Part shown: one piece after another, positions 1 to 6,012 of the stretch
Layout: each line of letters begins with the position of its first letter
How positions within the stretch are numbered: the stretch's first letter is position 1
Origin: an uncultured Clostridia bacterium
GTDB taxonomy: Bacteria > Bacillota > Clostridia > Oscillospirales > Acutalibacteraceae
DNA: 6,012 nt
Direction of reading: 5' to 3'
NCBI GenBank assembly: GCA_937912045.1
Contig: CALDPI010000224.1
Location: 1-6,012 of the forward strand
The notes under the pieces: generated by a model
The model's input: only the letters and a program-made list of their open reading frames with translations
Databases searched by the model: none
Told to the model about the DNA's origin: nothing
Program-made: the position numbers and the translations under genes

Positions 1-633
1 GTCCGGCATTATCGGTTCGCCGAAGCTTTTTATAACTGTTAGCGCCTCTGCGTTTTGGGCGTGTGTGGTGCAGACGGGGCAGCCTTTTTTAATTATACCG
101 CATTTTTCAAATGCAATTTGCGTTGCCGTATCGCCCAGCACACCCGTATGGTCAAGGCCGATTCCCGTTATGACTGACACAAGCGGTTTTTCTATGACGT
201 TTGTGGCATCGAGCCGACCGCCGAGCCCTGTTTCGAGCACGACGACGTCACAGCCTTGTTCCTTATAATACAAAAATGCAATGGCCGTTATAAACTCGAA
301 CTCGGTAACCGTGACACCTGTGGCCTTTACCCTTTCTGTGAGTCTTGCAAGGTCGCTTTCACCGATGTACTCTCCGTTTATTTGTATGCGTTCGCGAAAG
401 CAGGTGACGTAGGGTGAGATGTATAGTCCTGTTTTATAGCCTGCCGCCAAGAGTGCTGAAGCGAGCATTGTGCAGACCGAGCCCTTGCCGTTTGTACCTG
501 CAACGTGAATAAACCGACAGTCATTTTGTGGGTTGCCCAAAACGGACAGCAGCTCCTTTATTCGCTCAAGTCCGGGGCGGCTGCCAAAGACCTCCAACGA
601 GTGTATATAATTTAGTGCTTCGTTATAGTTCAT
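1..633 (-). CDS. folC: Folylpolyglutamate synthase / dihydrofolate synthase, N-terminal half (3' end outside window)
   Basis: My own translation of the minus strand gives 211 codons open to the window edge, beginning MNYNEALNYIHSLEVFGSRP. The family is a cytoplasmic Mur-ligase-like ATPase that adds glutamate to dihydropteroate and/or tetrahydrofolate. Visible motifs are the P-loop GTNGKGS (residues 46-52), the ISPYVTCFRERIQING folate-side segment (72-87), ETGLGGRLDATN (134-145), a GLDHTGVLG Mg/ATP motif (159-167), and IAFEKCGIIK (173-182). By alignment with MurD-type ligases, K177 in the last motif is the probable carbamylated lysine. Full-length relatives are about 430 residues, so roughly half is present and the C-terminal glutamate-binding domain is missing. 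The ATG at 633 is preferred because the upstream GGATAGTGAT (minus strand) resembles the 3' part of a Shine-Dalgarno sequence; an in-frame GTG lies three codons upstream (642-640). It follows valS by 51 bases in the same direction and is probably co-transcribed. FolC versus a strictly monofunctional FPGS cannot be decided. Confidence 0.95.
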   Translation of the reverse strand, partial: MNYNEALNYIHSLEVFGSRPGLERIKELLSVLGNPQNDCRFIHVAGTNGKGSVCTMLASALLAAGYKTGLYISPYVTCFRERIQINGEYIGESDLARLTERVKATGVTVTEFEFITAIAFLYYKEQGCDVVVLETGLGGRLDATNVIEKPLVSVITGIGLDHTGVLGDTATQIAFEKCGIIKKGCPVCTTHAQNAEALTVIKSFGEPIMPD

Positions 634-653
634 TATAATCACTATCCATATTA

Positions 654-681
654 TATAAGCCGTGCAAAAGCACGGCTTATA
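654..681 (-). terminator. Perfect 12-bp stem-loop after valS, no U-tract (weak terminator or 3'-end/processing hairpin)
   Basis: Bases 654-665 and 670-681 are perfectly complementary, with a four-base loop (AAAA on the plus strand, UUUU in the minus-strand transcript). The stem begins three bases after the valS stop codon (685-687). In the direction of transcription it is followed by UAAUAUGG rather than a run of U, so strong intrinsic termination is not expected. The hairpin ends about 20 bases before the folC start. It may give partial termination, protect the valS 3' end, or be an RNase processing site between valS and folC. The structure is seen directly; its role is inferred. Confidence 0.5.
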
Positions 682-684
682 ACA

Positions 685-3318
685 TTACATTTGCTTTTCT
701 ATTGCTTTTATGCTATCCTCGAGCATTGCGATTTTATCAAGCGTTTTGGCAAGCTGTGCTTTTTGAGTTTCGACAAGCTCTTTGGGAGCTTTTGCGACGA
801 AGCCGGGGTTGTTGAGTTTCTTTTCGAAGAAATCCTTATCCTTATTGGCTGCATCAAGCTCCTTATTAAGACGGGCAAGCTCTGCTGTGAAATCAACAAG
901 CTCGTTCAGGGGTATATAGATGGTTGCCGCGTCGGTTACGACACGTACCGCGTCGGGCATTGAAAATTCTATATCAACCTCGACCGAGGAGCCGCCTGCA
1001 AGGCGCATAAGCACGGGTGACGCCGCCTTAAAGGTATCGAGATTTGTGGTTTCAACGCAGAGAAGTGCCTTTCTTGACGGGGGAACGTTCATCTCGGCGC
1101 GGCGGTTGCGGACAGCCTTTACTGCCGTCATTACCTTTTCGAACTCTTCCGCCTCGAATGCGAAGTTAAGTCCATCGTTATATGTGGGCCATTCGGATAT
1201 CATAATGGACTTACCCTCGTGTGGGAGGGTCTGCCAGATTTCCTCAGTTATGAAGGGCATAAAGGGATGCAAAAGCTTTAAGGTGTTTGAGAACACGTAA
1301 ACGAGCACCGCCTTTACGGTCTTCTTGGCCTCTGCGTCATCAGAATTAAGACGGATTTTTGCAATCTCGATATACCAGTCGCAGAAGACGTCCCAGATGA
1401 AATCGTACAGCTTGCTTACGGCAAGGCCGAGCTCATACTTATCCAAATTCTGTGTTACGGCCGCAACGACGTCGTTATACTTGGAAAGAATCCACTTATC
1501 CTCAAGCGAGAGATTTTCGGGAACGTGGGGCGCAGCCTCATCCTCGTCAAGATTCATAAGCACGAAACGAGCGGCGTTCCAAATCTTGTTTGCGAAGTTT
1601 CGGCTCGCCTCTACCCTTTCGGGTGAATAGCGCATATCGTTTCCGGGGCTGTTACCTGTTGCAAGGGTAAAGCGCAGGGCATCGGCGCCGTAACGCTCAA
1701 TCTCGAGCAGGGGGTCTATGCCGTTGCCGAGCGACTTTGACATTTTTCTGCCCTGTGAGTCGCGGACGATTCCGTGGAACAGTACGGTGTCAAACGGCAC
1801 CTTTTCTGTATAGGCAAGGCCGGAGAAAATCATTCTGGAAACCCAGAAGAAGATTATATCGTAGCCTGTGACCAGCGTGTTTGTGGGATAGAAATATTTA
1901 TATTCGAGCGTTTCCTCAGGCCAACCGAGCGTTGAGAACGGCCAAAGTGCTGAGGAGAACCAGGTGTCAAGCGTGTCCTCATCCTGCGAGAGATAGGTGC
2001 TCTGGCACTTGGGGCAGACCGTTGGCTCGCCGCGGGAGACGATAACCTCGCCACAGTCGGCGCAATACCACGCAGGAAATCTGTGTCCCCACCAAAGCTG
2101 ACGCGAGATGCACCAATCCTTGATGTTTTCCATCCAGTTGAAATAGGTTTTTTCGAAACGCGAGGGTATAAGCGTGATGTCGCCGTCCTTTACTGCCTTG
2201 ATTGCAGGCTTTGCAAGGGGTTCCATCTTTACAAACCATTGCTTTGAAATGCGCGGCTCAACAACCGAGTTACAACGGTAGCAGGAGCCGACGTTGTGCT
2301 TCATCGGTTCGACCTTTACAAGATAGCCGCCCTCTTCCAAATCGGCAACGATGGCGCGTCTTGCATCGTAACGGTCCATACCGCTGTACTTGCCGCAGTC
2401 GTCGGTCATTTTGGCGTCATCGGTCATAACGTTTATGACGGGCAGGTTGTGACGGAGTCCGACCTCAAAGTCGTTGGGGTCGTGTGCGGGGGTGATTTTT
2501 ACAACACCCGTTCCAAAGTCCATCTCAACATATTCATCCGCGACGACAGGGATTTCCCTGTTGACAAGCGGAAGAATTACCGTCTTACCTATTATATCCT
2601 TATAACGCTCATCCTCCGGGTGAACCGCAACGGCGGTATCGCCGAGCATGGTTTCGGGACGCGTTGTTGCGAGCTCAACATAACCGCTGCCATCCGAAAG
2701 CGGATAACGCAGGTGCCAGAAATGTCCGTCGTGCTCTTCATAGCTTACTTCGGCGTCAGAAATTGAGGTTTTACAATGCGGACACCAGTTTATTATTCTT
2801 TCTCCGCGATAGATGAGTCCCTTTTCATAAAGGGTGACGAAAACCTCGCGCGCCGCCTTTGAGCAGCCCTCGTCAAGAGTGAAGCGCTCGCGCTCCCAGT
2901 CACACGAGGAGCCAAGCTTTTTAAGCTGTGATATTATAGTGCCGCCATACTTTTCCTTCCAAGCCCATGCGCGCTCTAAGAATTTTTCTCTGCCGAGGTC
3001 ATCCTTGCTGATGCCCTCTTTTCGCATTGCCTCGACTATCTTTGCCTCGGTTGCAATCGAGGCGTGGTCGGTGCCGGGCATCCAAAGGGCAGAATAGCCC
3101 TGCATACGCTTTGTACGGATGAGAATGTCCTGCAGAGTCTGGTCGAGTGCGTGACCCATATGAAGCTGGCCTGTTATGTTTGGAGGCGGAATGACGATTG
3201 TATAAGGCTCTTTACTGCTGTCAACCTCGGCGTGAAAGAAGCCGCCGTCCAGCCAGAACTTATATATTCTGTCCTCTACCTCATTAGGTTCATAAATTTT
3301 TGCAAGTTCCTTTGCCAT
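685..3318 (-). CDS. valS: Valyl-tRNA synthetase (class Ia)
   Basis: This 877-residue protein charges tRNA-Val with valine in the cytoplasm; bacterial ValRS are usually about 860-950 residues, so it is full length. Domains in order: Rossmann fold with the HIGH-type motif HMGH (53-56) in PPPNITGQLHMGHALDQT; a zinc-binding-like CPHC (179-182) that may pair with CYRC (346-349); the CP1 editing domain with TTRPETMLGDTAV (218-230) and AHDPNDFEVG (278-287), which deacylates mischarged Thr-tRNA; a second Cys4 knuckle (C419, C422, C435, C438); DTLDTWFSSALWP (448-460); and KMSKS (525-529). The helical anticodon-binding domain spans about 600-750 and ends in RNRRAEMNVPPSRK. A Lys/Glu-rich coiled-coil arm (about 808-876) is the ValRS C-terminal tRNA-binding extension. 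The ATG at 3318 has GGGGG (3329-3325) six bases upstream, which can pair with the anti-Shine-Dalgarno through one G-U wobble, and the N-terminus MAKELAKIYEPNEVEDRIYKFW matches family starts. It has its own promoter and no T-box leader. No catalytic residue looks missing. Confidence 0.98.
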   Translation of the reverse strand: MAKELAKIYEPNEVEDRIYKFWLDGGFFHAEVDSSKEPYTIVIPPPNITGQLHMGHALDQTLQDILIRTKRMQGYSALWMPGTDHASIATEAKIVEAMRKEGISKDDLGREKFLERAWAWKEKYGGTIISQLKKLGSSCDWERERFTLDEGCSKAAREVFVTLYEKGLIYRGERIINWCPHCKTSISDAEVSYEEHDGHFWHLRYPLSDGSGYVELATTRPETMLGDTAVAVHPEDERYKDIIGKTVILPLVNREIPVVADEYVEMDFGTGVVKITPAHDPNDFEVGLRHNLPVINVMTDDAKMTDDCGKYSGMDRYDARRAIVADLEEGGYLVKVEPMKHNVGSCYRCNSVVEPRISKQWFVKMEPLAKPAIKAVKDGDITLIPSRFEKTYFNWMENIKDWCISRQLWWGHRFPAWYCADCGEVIVSRGEPTVCPKCQSTYLSQDEDTLDTWFSSALWPFSTLGWPEETLEYKYFYPTNTLVTGYDIIFFWVSRMIFSGLAYTEKVPFDTVLFHGIVRDSQGRKMSKSLGNGIDPLLEIERYGADALRFTLATGNSPGNDMRYSPERVEASRNFANKIWNAARFVLMNLDEDEAAPHVPENLSLEDKWILSKYNDVVAAVTQNLDKYELGLAVSKLYDFIWDVFCDWYIEIAKIRLNSDDAEAKKTVKAVLVYVFSNTLKLLHPFMPFITEEIWQTLPHEGKSIMISEWPTYNDGLNFAFEAEEFEKVMTAVKAVRNRRAEMNVPPSRKALLCVETTNLDTFKAASPVLMRLAGGSSVEVDIEFSMPDAVRVVTDAATIYIPLNELVDFTAELARLNKELDAANKDKDFFEKKLNNPGFVAKAPKELVETQKAQLAKTLDKIAMLEDSIKAIEKQM

Positions 3319-3324
3319 GGTAAT

Positions 3325-3329
3325 CCCCC
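3325..3329 (-). promoter_or_regulatory. valS ribosome binding site (GGGGG)
   Basis: The minus strand reads CGGGGGATTACC immediately before the valS ATG. The five G residues lie six bases upstream, an ideal spacing. They pair with the CCUCC core of 16S rRNA if one G-U wobble is allowed. This site supports the start at 3318. Confidence 0.7.
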
Positions 3330-3345
3330 GAAAAATTTAAAATAA

Positions 3346-3387
3346 TACTTGACACATAATAAACCAATTATTCGGTTTTGTCAAATA
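3346..3387. repeat. Imperfect inverted repeat over the valS promoter (possible operator)
   Basis: The half-sites TACTTGACA (3346-3354) and TGTCAAATA (3379-3387) are inverted copies matching at eight of nine positions, 24 bases apart. One arm overlaps the valS -35; the other lies just past the -10 at the predicted start site. A smaller AATAA/TTATT dyad (3358-3362, 3368-3372) sits between them, slightly off-centre. The symmetry is visible directly, but an operator role is only inferred, since part of it arises simply from a second TTGACA on the other strand. Confidence 0.35.
3356..3384 (-). promoter_or_regulatory. Sigma-A type promoter for valS(-folC)
   Basis: On the minus strand a perfect -35 hexamer TTGACA (3384-3379) is separated by exactly 17 bases from TATTAT (3361-3356), which matches the -10 consensus at five of six positions. 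The expected transcription start is near 3349-3350, giving an untranslated leader of only about 31 bases before the valS ATG. Upstream, an A-rich run on the minus strand (about 3414-3398) sits where an UP element would bind the alpha subunits. This is the best promoter I find in the window. It implies that valS-folC is transcribed independently of parE-parC. Confidence 0.8.
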
Positions 3388-3472
3388 CTGCCATGTGTAT
3401 TTTATTTTATTTTTCACATAATTATAATGTCAGACGAAAAAGAAATTTGCTTGCGTTTGTATTTCGGCTGAC

Positions 3473-3500
3473 AGCCGTCTGTTTTTCAGACGGCTTTTTT
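3473..3500 (+). terminator. Intrinsic-terminator-like hairpin whose T-run is on the plus strand, just after parC
   Basis: AGCCGTCTG (3473-3481) pairs perfectly with CAGACGGCT (3487-3495) around a TTTTT loop. It is followed on the plus strand by a T-run (3495-3500) and ATATTTTC, making a textbook Rho-independent terminator for plus-strand RNA. All recognised genes are on the minus strand. Read that way, the stem starts three bases after the parC stop (3499-3501), is preceded by A residues, and is followed by GTCAGCCG instead of U. It may still mark the 3' end of the parE-parC mRNA, but its best polarity is antisense. A short competing stem (CGGCT 3465-3469 with AGCCG 3473-3477) overlaps its left arm. 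Confidence 0.6.
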
Positions 3501-5739
3501 ATATTTTCATCTGCTCTCCCGACATACCGTCGCGATTTATGCTGCCTGCGGCAGGAAGTGAGCGCGTTCTGTAACGGTGTGGGTCGGAAAGCATTCCGTC
3601 GGAATAAAGTGCGGCGGAGAAAATGCGCTGACCCTTTTTCTGCGTCATAACCGCCACGCCGTTATTATCCTTTGTGACCTTAGCCTGAAGTGCACCCGTA
3701 TTAAGCAGCAGCATTCTGCCGTTTGTTGAGGTGAGCAATATATCCGCATCGGCTTCTACATAAAGCATTGCAGACAGCGGAAATTTGTTGCTGTACGCGT
3801 TTATGAGCTTTTTGCGGTTTGTCTTGGTAGCATATGCCGACATTGGCACCTTTGATACCCTGCCGTTTTCGAATATGAAGAGCATATAGCCCTCATATTT
3901 TTTCGTTGCGACCATATAGACGGTTCCCTCGCCCTCGTCAAATCCGAGTTTTGAGGGAATATAATCGCCAAGGGTGCTGGCTTTTGTATCGGTAAATTCA
4001 GAAACGCGGCTTTTATAGACCTGGCACTTATCGGTGAAGAAGAGCAAATCATACGAATTCTGTGATTCGAACGACTGAATGATTTCATCGTTTTCTTTAA
4101 GCTTTTGCTCGCCGCTCATGCGAAGTGACAGAGGTGTGATTTTCTTGAAGTAGCCGTCCTTGGTGAAGAAGAGGTTAACGGGATATTCGGCAACCTGTTC
4201 CTCCTCCACCTCGATTTTATTTTCCTCTGCCGAGACGACCTTGGTCTTGCGGTCCATACCGTATTTGTCGGCCACAGCCTCGAGCTCTTTGATGATTATC
4301 TTGAGCACCTTTGTGCGACTTCCTAAAACACCCTCGAGCTCTGCAATTTCTTTTTCAAGGTTTTCGACGTCCTCGAGTCTTTTTAAAATATACTCGCGGT
4401 TCAGGTGGCGCAGCTTGATTTCTGCAACGTACTCTGCCTGTATTTCGTCGATGCCGAAGCCAATCATAAGATTGGGCACAACCTCTTTTTCCTCTGCGGT
4501 TTCGCGGACGATTTTGATTGCCTTATCAATATCAAGCAGTATTTTCTGAAGACCCTTTAGCAGATGGTATTTTTCCTTTGCTTTGGAAAGATTAAAATAC
4601 GTTCTGCGCTTGACGCAGTCAACACGGAAGGCTGTCCACTCTGTTAAAATTTCCTTAACGCCCATTACACGCGGTGTGCCACCGACAAGAATATTGAAGT
4701 TGCAGGAAAAGCTGTCCTGCAGGGGTGTCATCTTGAAAAGCTTGTTCATAAGCTTTTGCGGGTCGGCACCACGCTTCAGGTCGATTGTAATCTTGAGTCC
4801 CGACAGGTCGGTTTCGTCGCGGACATCGTTAATTTCGGTTATTTTCTTCTGCTTTGCAAGGTCGATAATTTTTTCAATGATTGCCTCGACCGTTGTGGAG
4901 GGCGGAATTTCTGTTATATCAATACAGTTAGCCGATTTGTCATAGCTGTAAACGGCGCGCAGCTTTACGCTGCCAAGGCCCGTTTCATAAATTTTCTCCA
5001 TCTCTGCGCGGTCATAAAGAAGCTCTGCGCCGCCCGGGAAGTCGGGTGCTGTAAGATAGTCGGCAACGTTGACCTCGTCGTCCTTTATAAGCTCAATCGT
5101 GGCACGGCAAACCTCGCGCAGATTGAAAGGACAGATTGTGTTTGTCATTCCAACGGCGATTCCCTTATTGGCGTTTACAAGCACCGACGGGAACGTGACG
5201 GGGAAAAGCGTGGGCTCCTTCATTGTGGCATCATAGTTATCGACAAAGTCGACGGTGTCGCGGTCGATATCCTTAAAAAGCTCCGCCGCGATTTTGGAAA
5301 GCTTCGCCTCTGTATAACGCGGTGCGGCATATGCCATATCACGCGAATAGGCCTTGCCCATATTACCCTTGGACTCTACGTACGGGTGAAGCAGTGCCTC
5401 GTTTCCCTCTGTAAGACGGACCATGGTTTCATATATTGCGGCGTCACCGTGGGGGTTAAGGCGCATGGTCTGTCCCACGATGTTGGCCGATTTCGTCTTT
5501 GCGCCGTTAAGCAGACCCATAAGATACATTGTGTATAAAAGCTTGCGGTGCGAGGGCTTGAAGCCGTCAATCTCAGGAATGGCGCGCGACAAAATAACGC
5601 TCATCGCATAGGGCATATAGTTGGTTTCAAGCGTTCTTGTAATCGGTTGCTCCACAACCGTGCCTGCGCCCGAAATATATGCGTTTGCTTTTTTGGGGTC
5701 AATTTTGATTTCGGTTTGTTTTTTCTTTTTCGGAGGCAT
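3499..5739 (-). CDS. parC: Type IIA DNA topoisomerase subunit A (topoisomerase IV ParC-like)
   Basis: This 746-residue protein is the DNA-breaking and rejoining subunit that acts with the ParE-like ATPase on chromosome supercoils and catenanes. After a Lys-rich N-terminus (about 1-20), the winged-helix region carries YMPYAMSVILSRAIPEIDGFKPSHRK (41-66). The quinolone-resistance segment is NPHGDAAIYETMVR (95-108), and the catalytic pair R141-Y142 lies in APRYTEAKL. The tower motif EPTLFPVTFPSVLVN with GIAVGMTNT follows (175-201), then a coiled-coil arm (about 385-495). A beta-pinwheel C-terminal domain (about 518-746) shows repeated strand motifs such as FFTKDGYFKKI, FFTDKCQVYKS and IFENGRVSKVP. 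No GyrA-box (QRRGGKG) is present; the equivalent region reads SLRMSGEQKLKE, so ParC is preferred over GyrA. The start at 5739 has AAGGAG (5752-5747) seven bases upstream and lies 14 bases after the upstream parE stop, as in a parE-parC operon. ParC naming is by motif only; a lineage-specific gyrase-like paralogue is the alternative. Confidence 0.92.
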   Translation of the reverse strand: MPPKKKKQTEIKIDPKKANAYISGAGTVVEQPITRTLETNYMPYAMSVILSRAIPEIDGFKPSHRKLLYTMYLMGLLNGAKTKSANIVGQTMRLNPHGDAAIYETMVRLTEGNEALLHPYVESKGNMGKAYSRDMAYAAPRYTEAKLSKIAAELFKDIDRDTVDFVDNYDATMKEPTLFPVTFPSVLVNANKGIAVGMTNTICPFNLREVCRATIELIKDDEVNVADYLTAPDFPGGAELLYDRAEMEKIYETGLGSVKLRAVYSYDKSANCIDITEIPPSTTVEAIIEKIIDLAKQKKITEINDVRDETDLSGLKITIDLKRGADPQKLMNKLFKMTPLQDSFSCNFNILVGGTPRVMGVKEILTEWTAFRVDCVKRRTYFNLSKAKEKYHLLKGLQKILLDIDKAIKIVRETAEEKEVVPNLMIGFGIDEIQAEYVAEIKLRHLNREYILKRLEDVENLEKEIAELEGVLGSRTKVLKIIIKELEAVADKYGMDRKTKVVSAEENKIEVEEEQVAEYPVNLFFTKDGYFKKITPLSLRMSGEQKLKENDEIIQSFESQNSYDLLFFTDKCQVYKSRVSEFTDTKASTLGDYIPSKLGFDEGEGTVYMVATKKYEGYMLFIFENGRVSKVPMSAYATKTNRKKLINAYSNKFPLSAMLYVEADADILLTSTNGRMLLLNTGALQAKVTKDNNGVAVMTQKKGQRIFSAALYSDGMLSDPHRYRTRSLPAAGSINRDGMSGEQMKI

Positions 5740-5746
5740 ATATTAT

Positions 5747-5752
5747 CTCCTT
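5747..5752 (-). promoter_or_regulatory. parC ribosome binding site (AAGGAG) in the parE-parC junction
   Basis: AAGGAG on the minus strand sits seven bases before the parC ATG and overlaps the second of two tandem stop codons that end parE (TAG 5756-5754, TAA 5753-5751). This tight junction suggests translational coupling of the two subunits and fixes the parC start. Confidence 0.8.
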
Positions 5753-5753
5753 A

Positions 5754-6012
5754 CTAACTAATATCTGCATCGGCTATATACAGATAGCCTTTTTCGGTTA
5801 TAATCTCTTTTCTTCCCTCTATATCGTCGCCGAGAAGAATATCGAACATTCTTGCCGTTTCTGCCGCATCGGTGGGGGAGACGGCAATCAATCTTCTTGT
5901 GGCAGGGTTCATTGTGGTTTGCCACATCATATCGGGCTCGTTTTCACCAAGACCTTTGGATCGCTGAAGGGTGTACTTTGCAGATCCCAGCTTATTTATG
6001 ATATCAGTCTTC
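5754..6012 (-). CDS. parE: Type IIA DNA topoisomerase subunit B (topoisomerase IV ParE-like), C-terminal end
   Basis: Only the last 85 residues are in the window; the gene continues past the right edge, where relatives are about 640 residues. The visible part includes the end of the TOPRIM/C-terminal core: KYTLQRSKGLGENEPDMMW followed by TTMNPATRRLIAV, matching the family signature RYKGLGEMxPxxLWETTMNPxTR. A segment ARMFDILLGDDIEGRKEII follows, corresponding to the GyrB/ParE ending around LMGDxVxxRRxFI, and then a short tail ending YIADADIS. The conserved Tyr of YKGLGE is Ser here and the Met of GEM is Asn, substitutions I associate with clostridial ParE-like proteins. The stop is TAG (5756-5754), immediately followed by an in-frame TAA. 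It is the first gene of a parE-parC pair, with parC beginning 14 bases later. GyrB is possible from this fragment alone, but the partner's lack of a GyrA-box favours ParE. Confidence 0.9.
   Translation of the reverse strand, partial: KTDIINKLGSAKYTLQRSKGLGENEPDMMWQTTMNPATRRLIAVSPTDAAETARMFDILLGDDIEGRKEIITEKGYLYIADADIS

Noticed and set aside
623..649. An eight-codon minus-strand micro-ORF (MDSDYNEL) overlapping the folC start
   Set aside because: It has no Shine-Dalgarno sequence and such short frames are expected by chance in AT-rich leader sequence. A regulatory role is unsupported.
650..655. TATAAT on the minus strand just upstream of folC as a separate folC promoter
   Set aside because: No acceptable -35 lies 16-18 bases upstream (that region is the arm of the hairpin, reading AAGCCG or similar). 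The leader would be only about 10 bases long. Read-through from valS is simpler.
2296..2766. A 156-codon plus-strand open frame antisense to valS
   Set aside because: It overlaps the editing-domain region of valS, its product is low in recognisable motifs, and it has no initiation signals. The same applies to the 126-codon frame at 920-1300.
3349..3377. TTGACA on the plus strand as the start of an antisense promoter
   Set aside because: The bases 16-18 downstream read TTCGGTTT, which is not a -10 element. Without one, the hexamer is better explained as half of the dyad.
4756..5538. A 260-codon plus-strand open frame antisense to parC
   Set aside because: It lies wholly inside a well-supported coding gene, its translation is Cys/Arg/Val-rich with no recognisable domain, and no Shine-Dalgarno or promoter is evident. 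It is a codon-bias shadow.
1..6012. tRNA, rRNA, CRISPR arrays, insertion sequences, attachment sites or a novel defence or metabolic system
   Set aside because: No cloverleaf, repeat-spacer pattern, transposase motif or unexplained gene was seen. About 96 percent of the window is covered by four housekeeping genes and the largest gap is 180 bases.

Overview
The window is an ordinary chromosomal stretch from a low-to-mid GC Gram-positive bacterium. The best guess is an anaerobic member of the Clostridia (Oscillospirales- or Christensenellales-like). This rests on the gene order valS-folC, which is common in Firmicutes, on a ParE/ParC pair carrying wording typical of clostridial homologues (SKGLGENEPDMMW in the B subunit, NPHGDAAIYET in the A subunit), on Shine-Dalgarno-led starts and on a sigma-A type promoter. 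The genus cannot be fixed from the sequence alone.

All four genes lie on the minus strand, so transcription runs from high to low coordinates. From the right edge: the C-terminal end of a type IIA topoisomerase B subunit (parE-like, 5754-6012, cut by the window edge); the complete A subunit (parC-like, 3499-5739), which starts 14 bases after the parE stop; a 180-base intergenic region (3319-3498) with a stem-loop and a good minus-strand promoter; complete valyl-tRNA synthetase (valS, 685-3318); a 51-base gap with a perfect 12-bp stem-loop; and the N-terminal half of folylpolyglutamate/dihydrofolate synthase (folC, 1-633, running off the left edge).

The layout suggests two transcription units. 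parE-parC encodes the two subunits of one topoisomerase that manages chromosome topology and decatenation. valS-folC combines tRNA charging with folate polyglutamylation, is driven by its own promoter, and shows no room for a T-box leader.

No mobile element, CRISPR array, tRNA, rRNA or unknown protein-coding gene is visible, and no new multi-gene system is supported. The points worth a second look are non-coding: stem-loops placed three bases after the stop codons of both parC and valS without a U-tract on the coding strand (the parC one has its T-run on the opposite strand), a dyad around the valS -10 element, and the missing T-box. One protein-level point is the natural alanine in the quinolone-resistance region of the A subunit.
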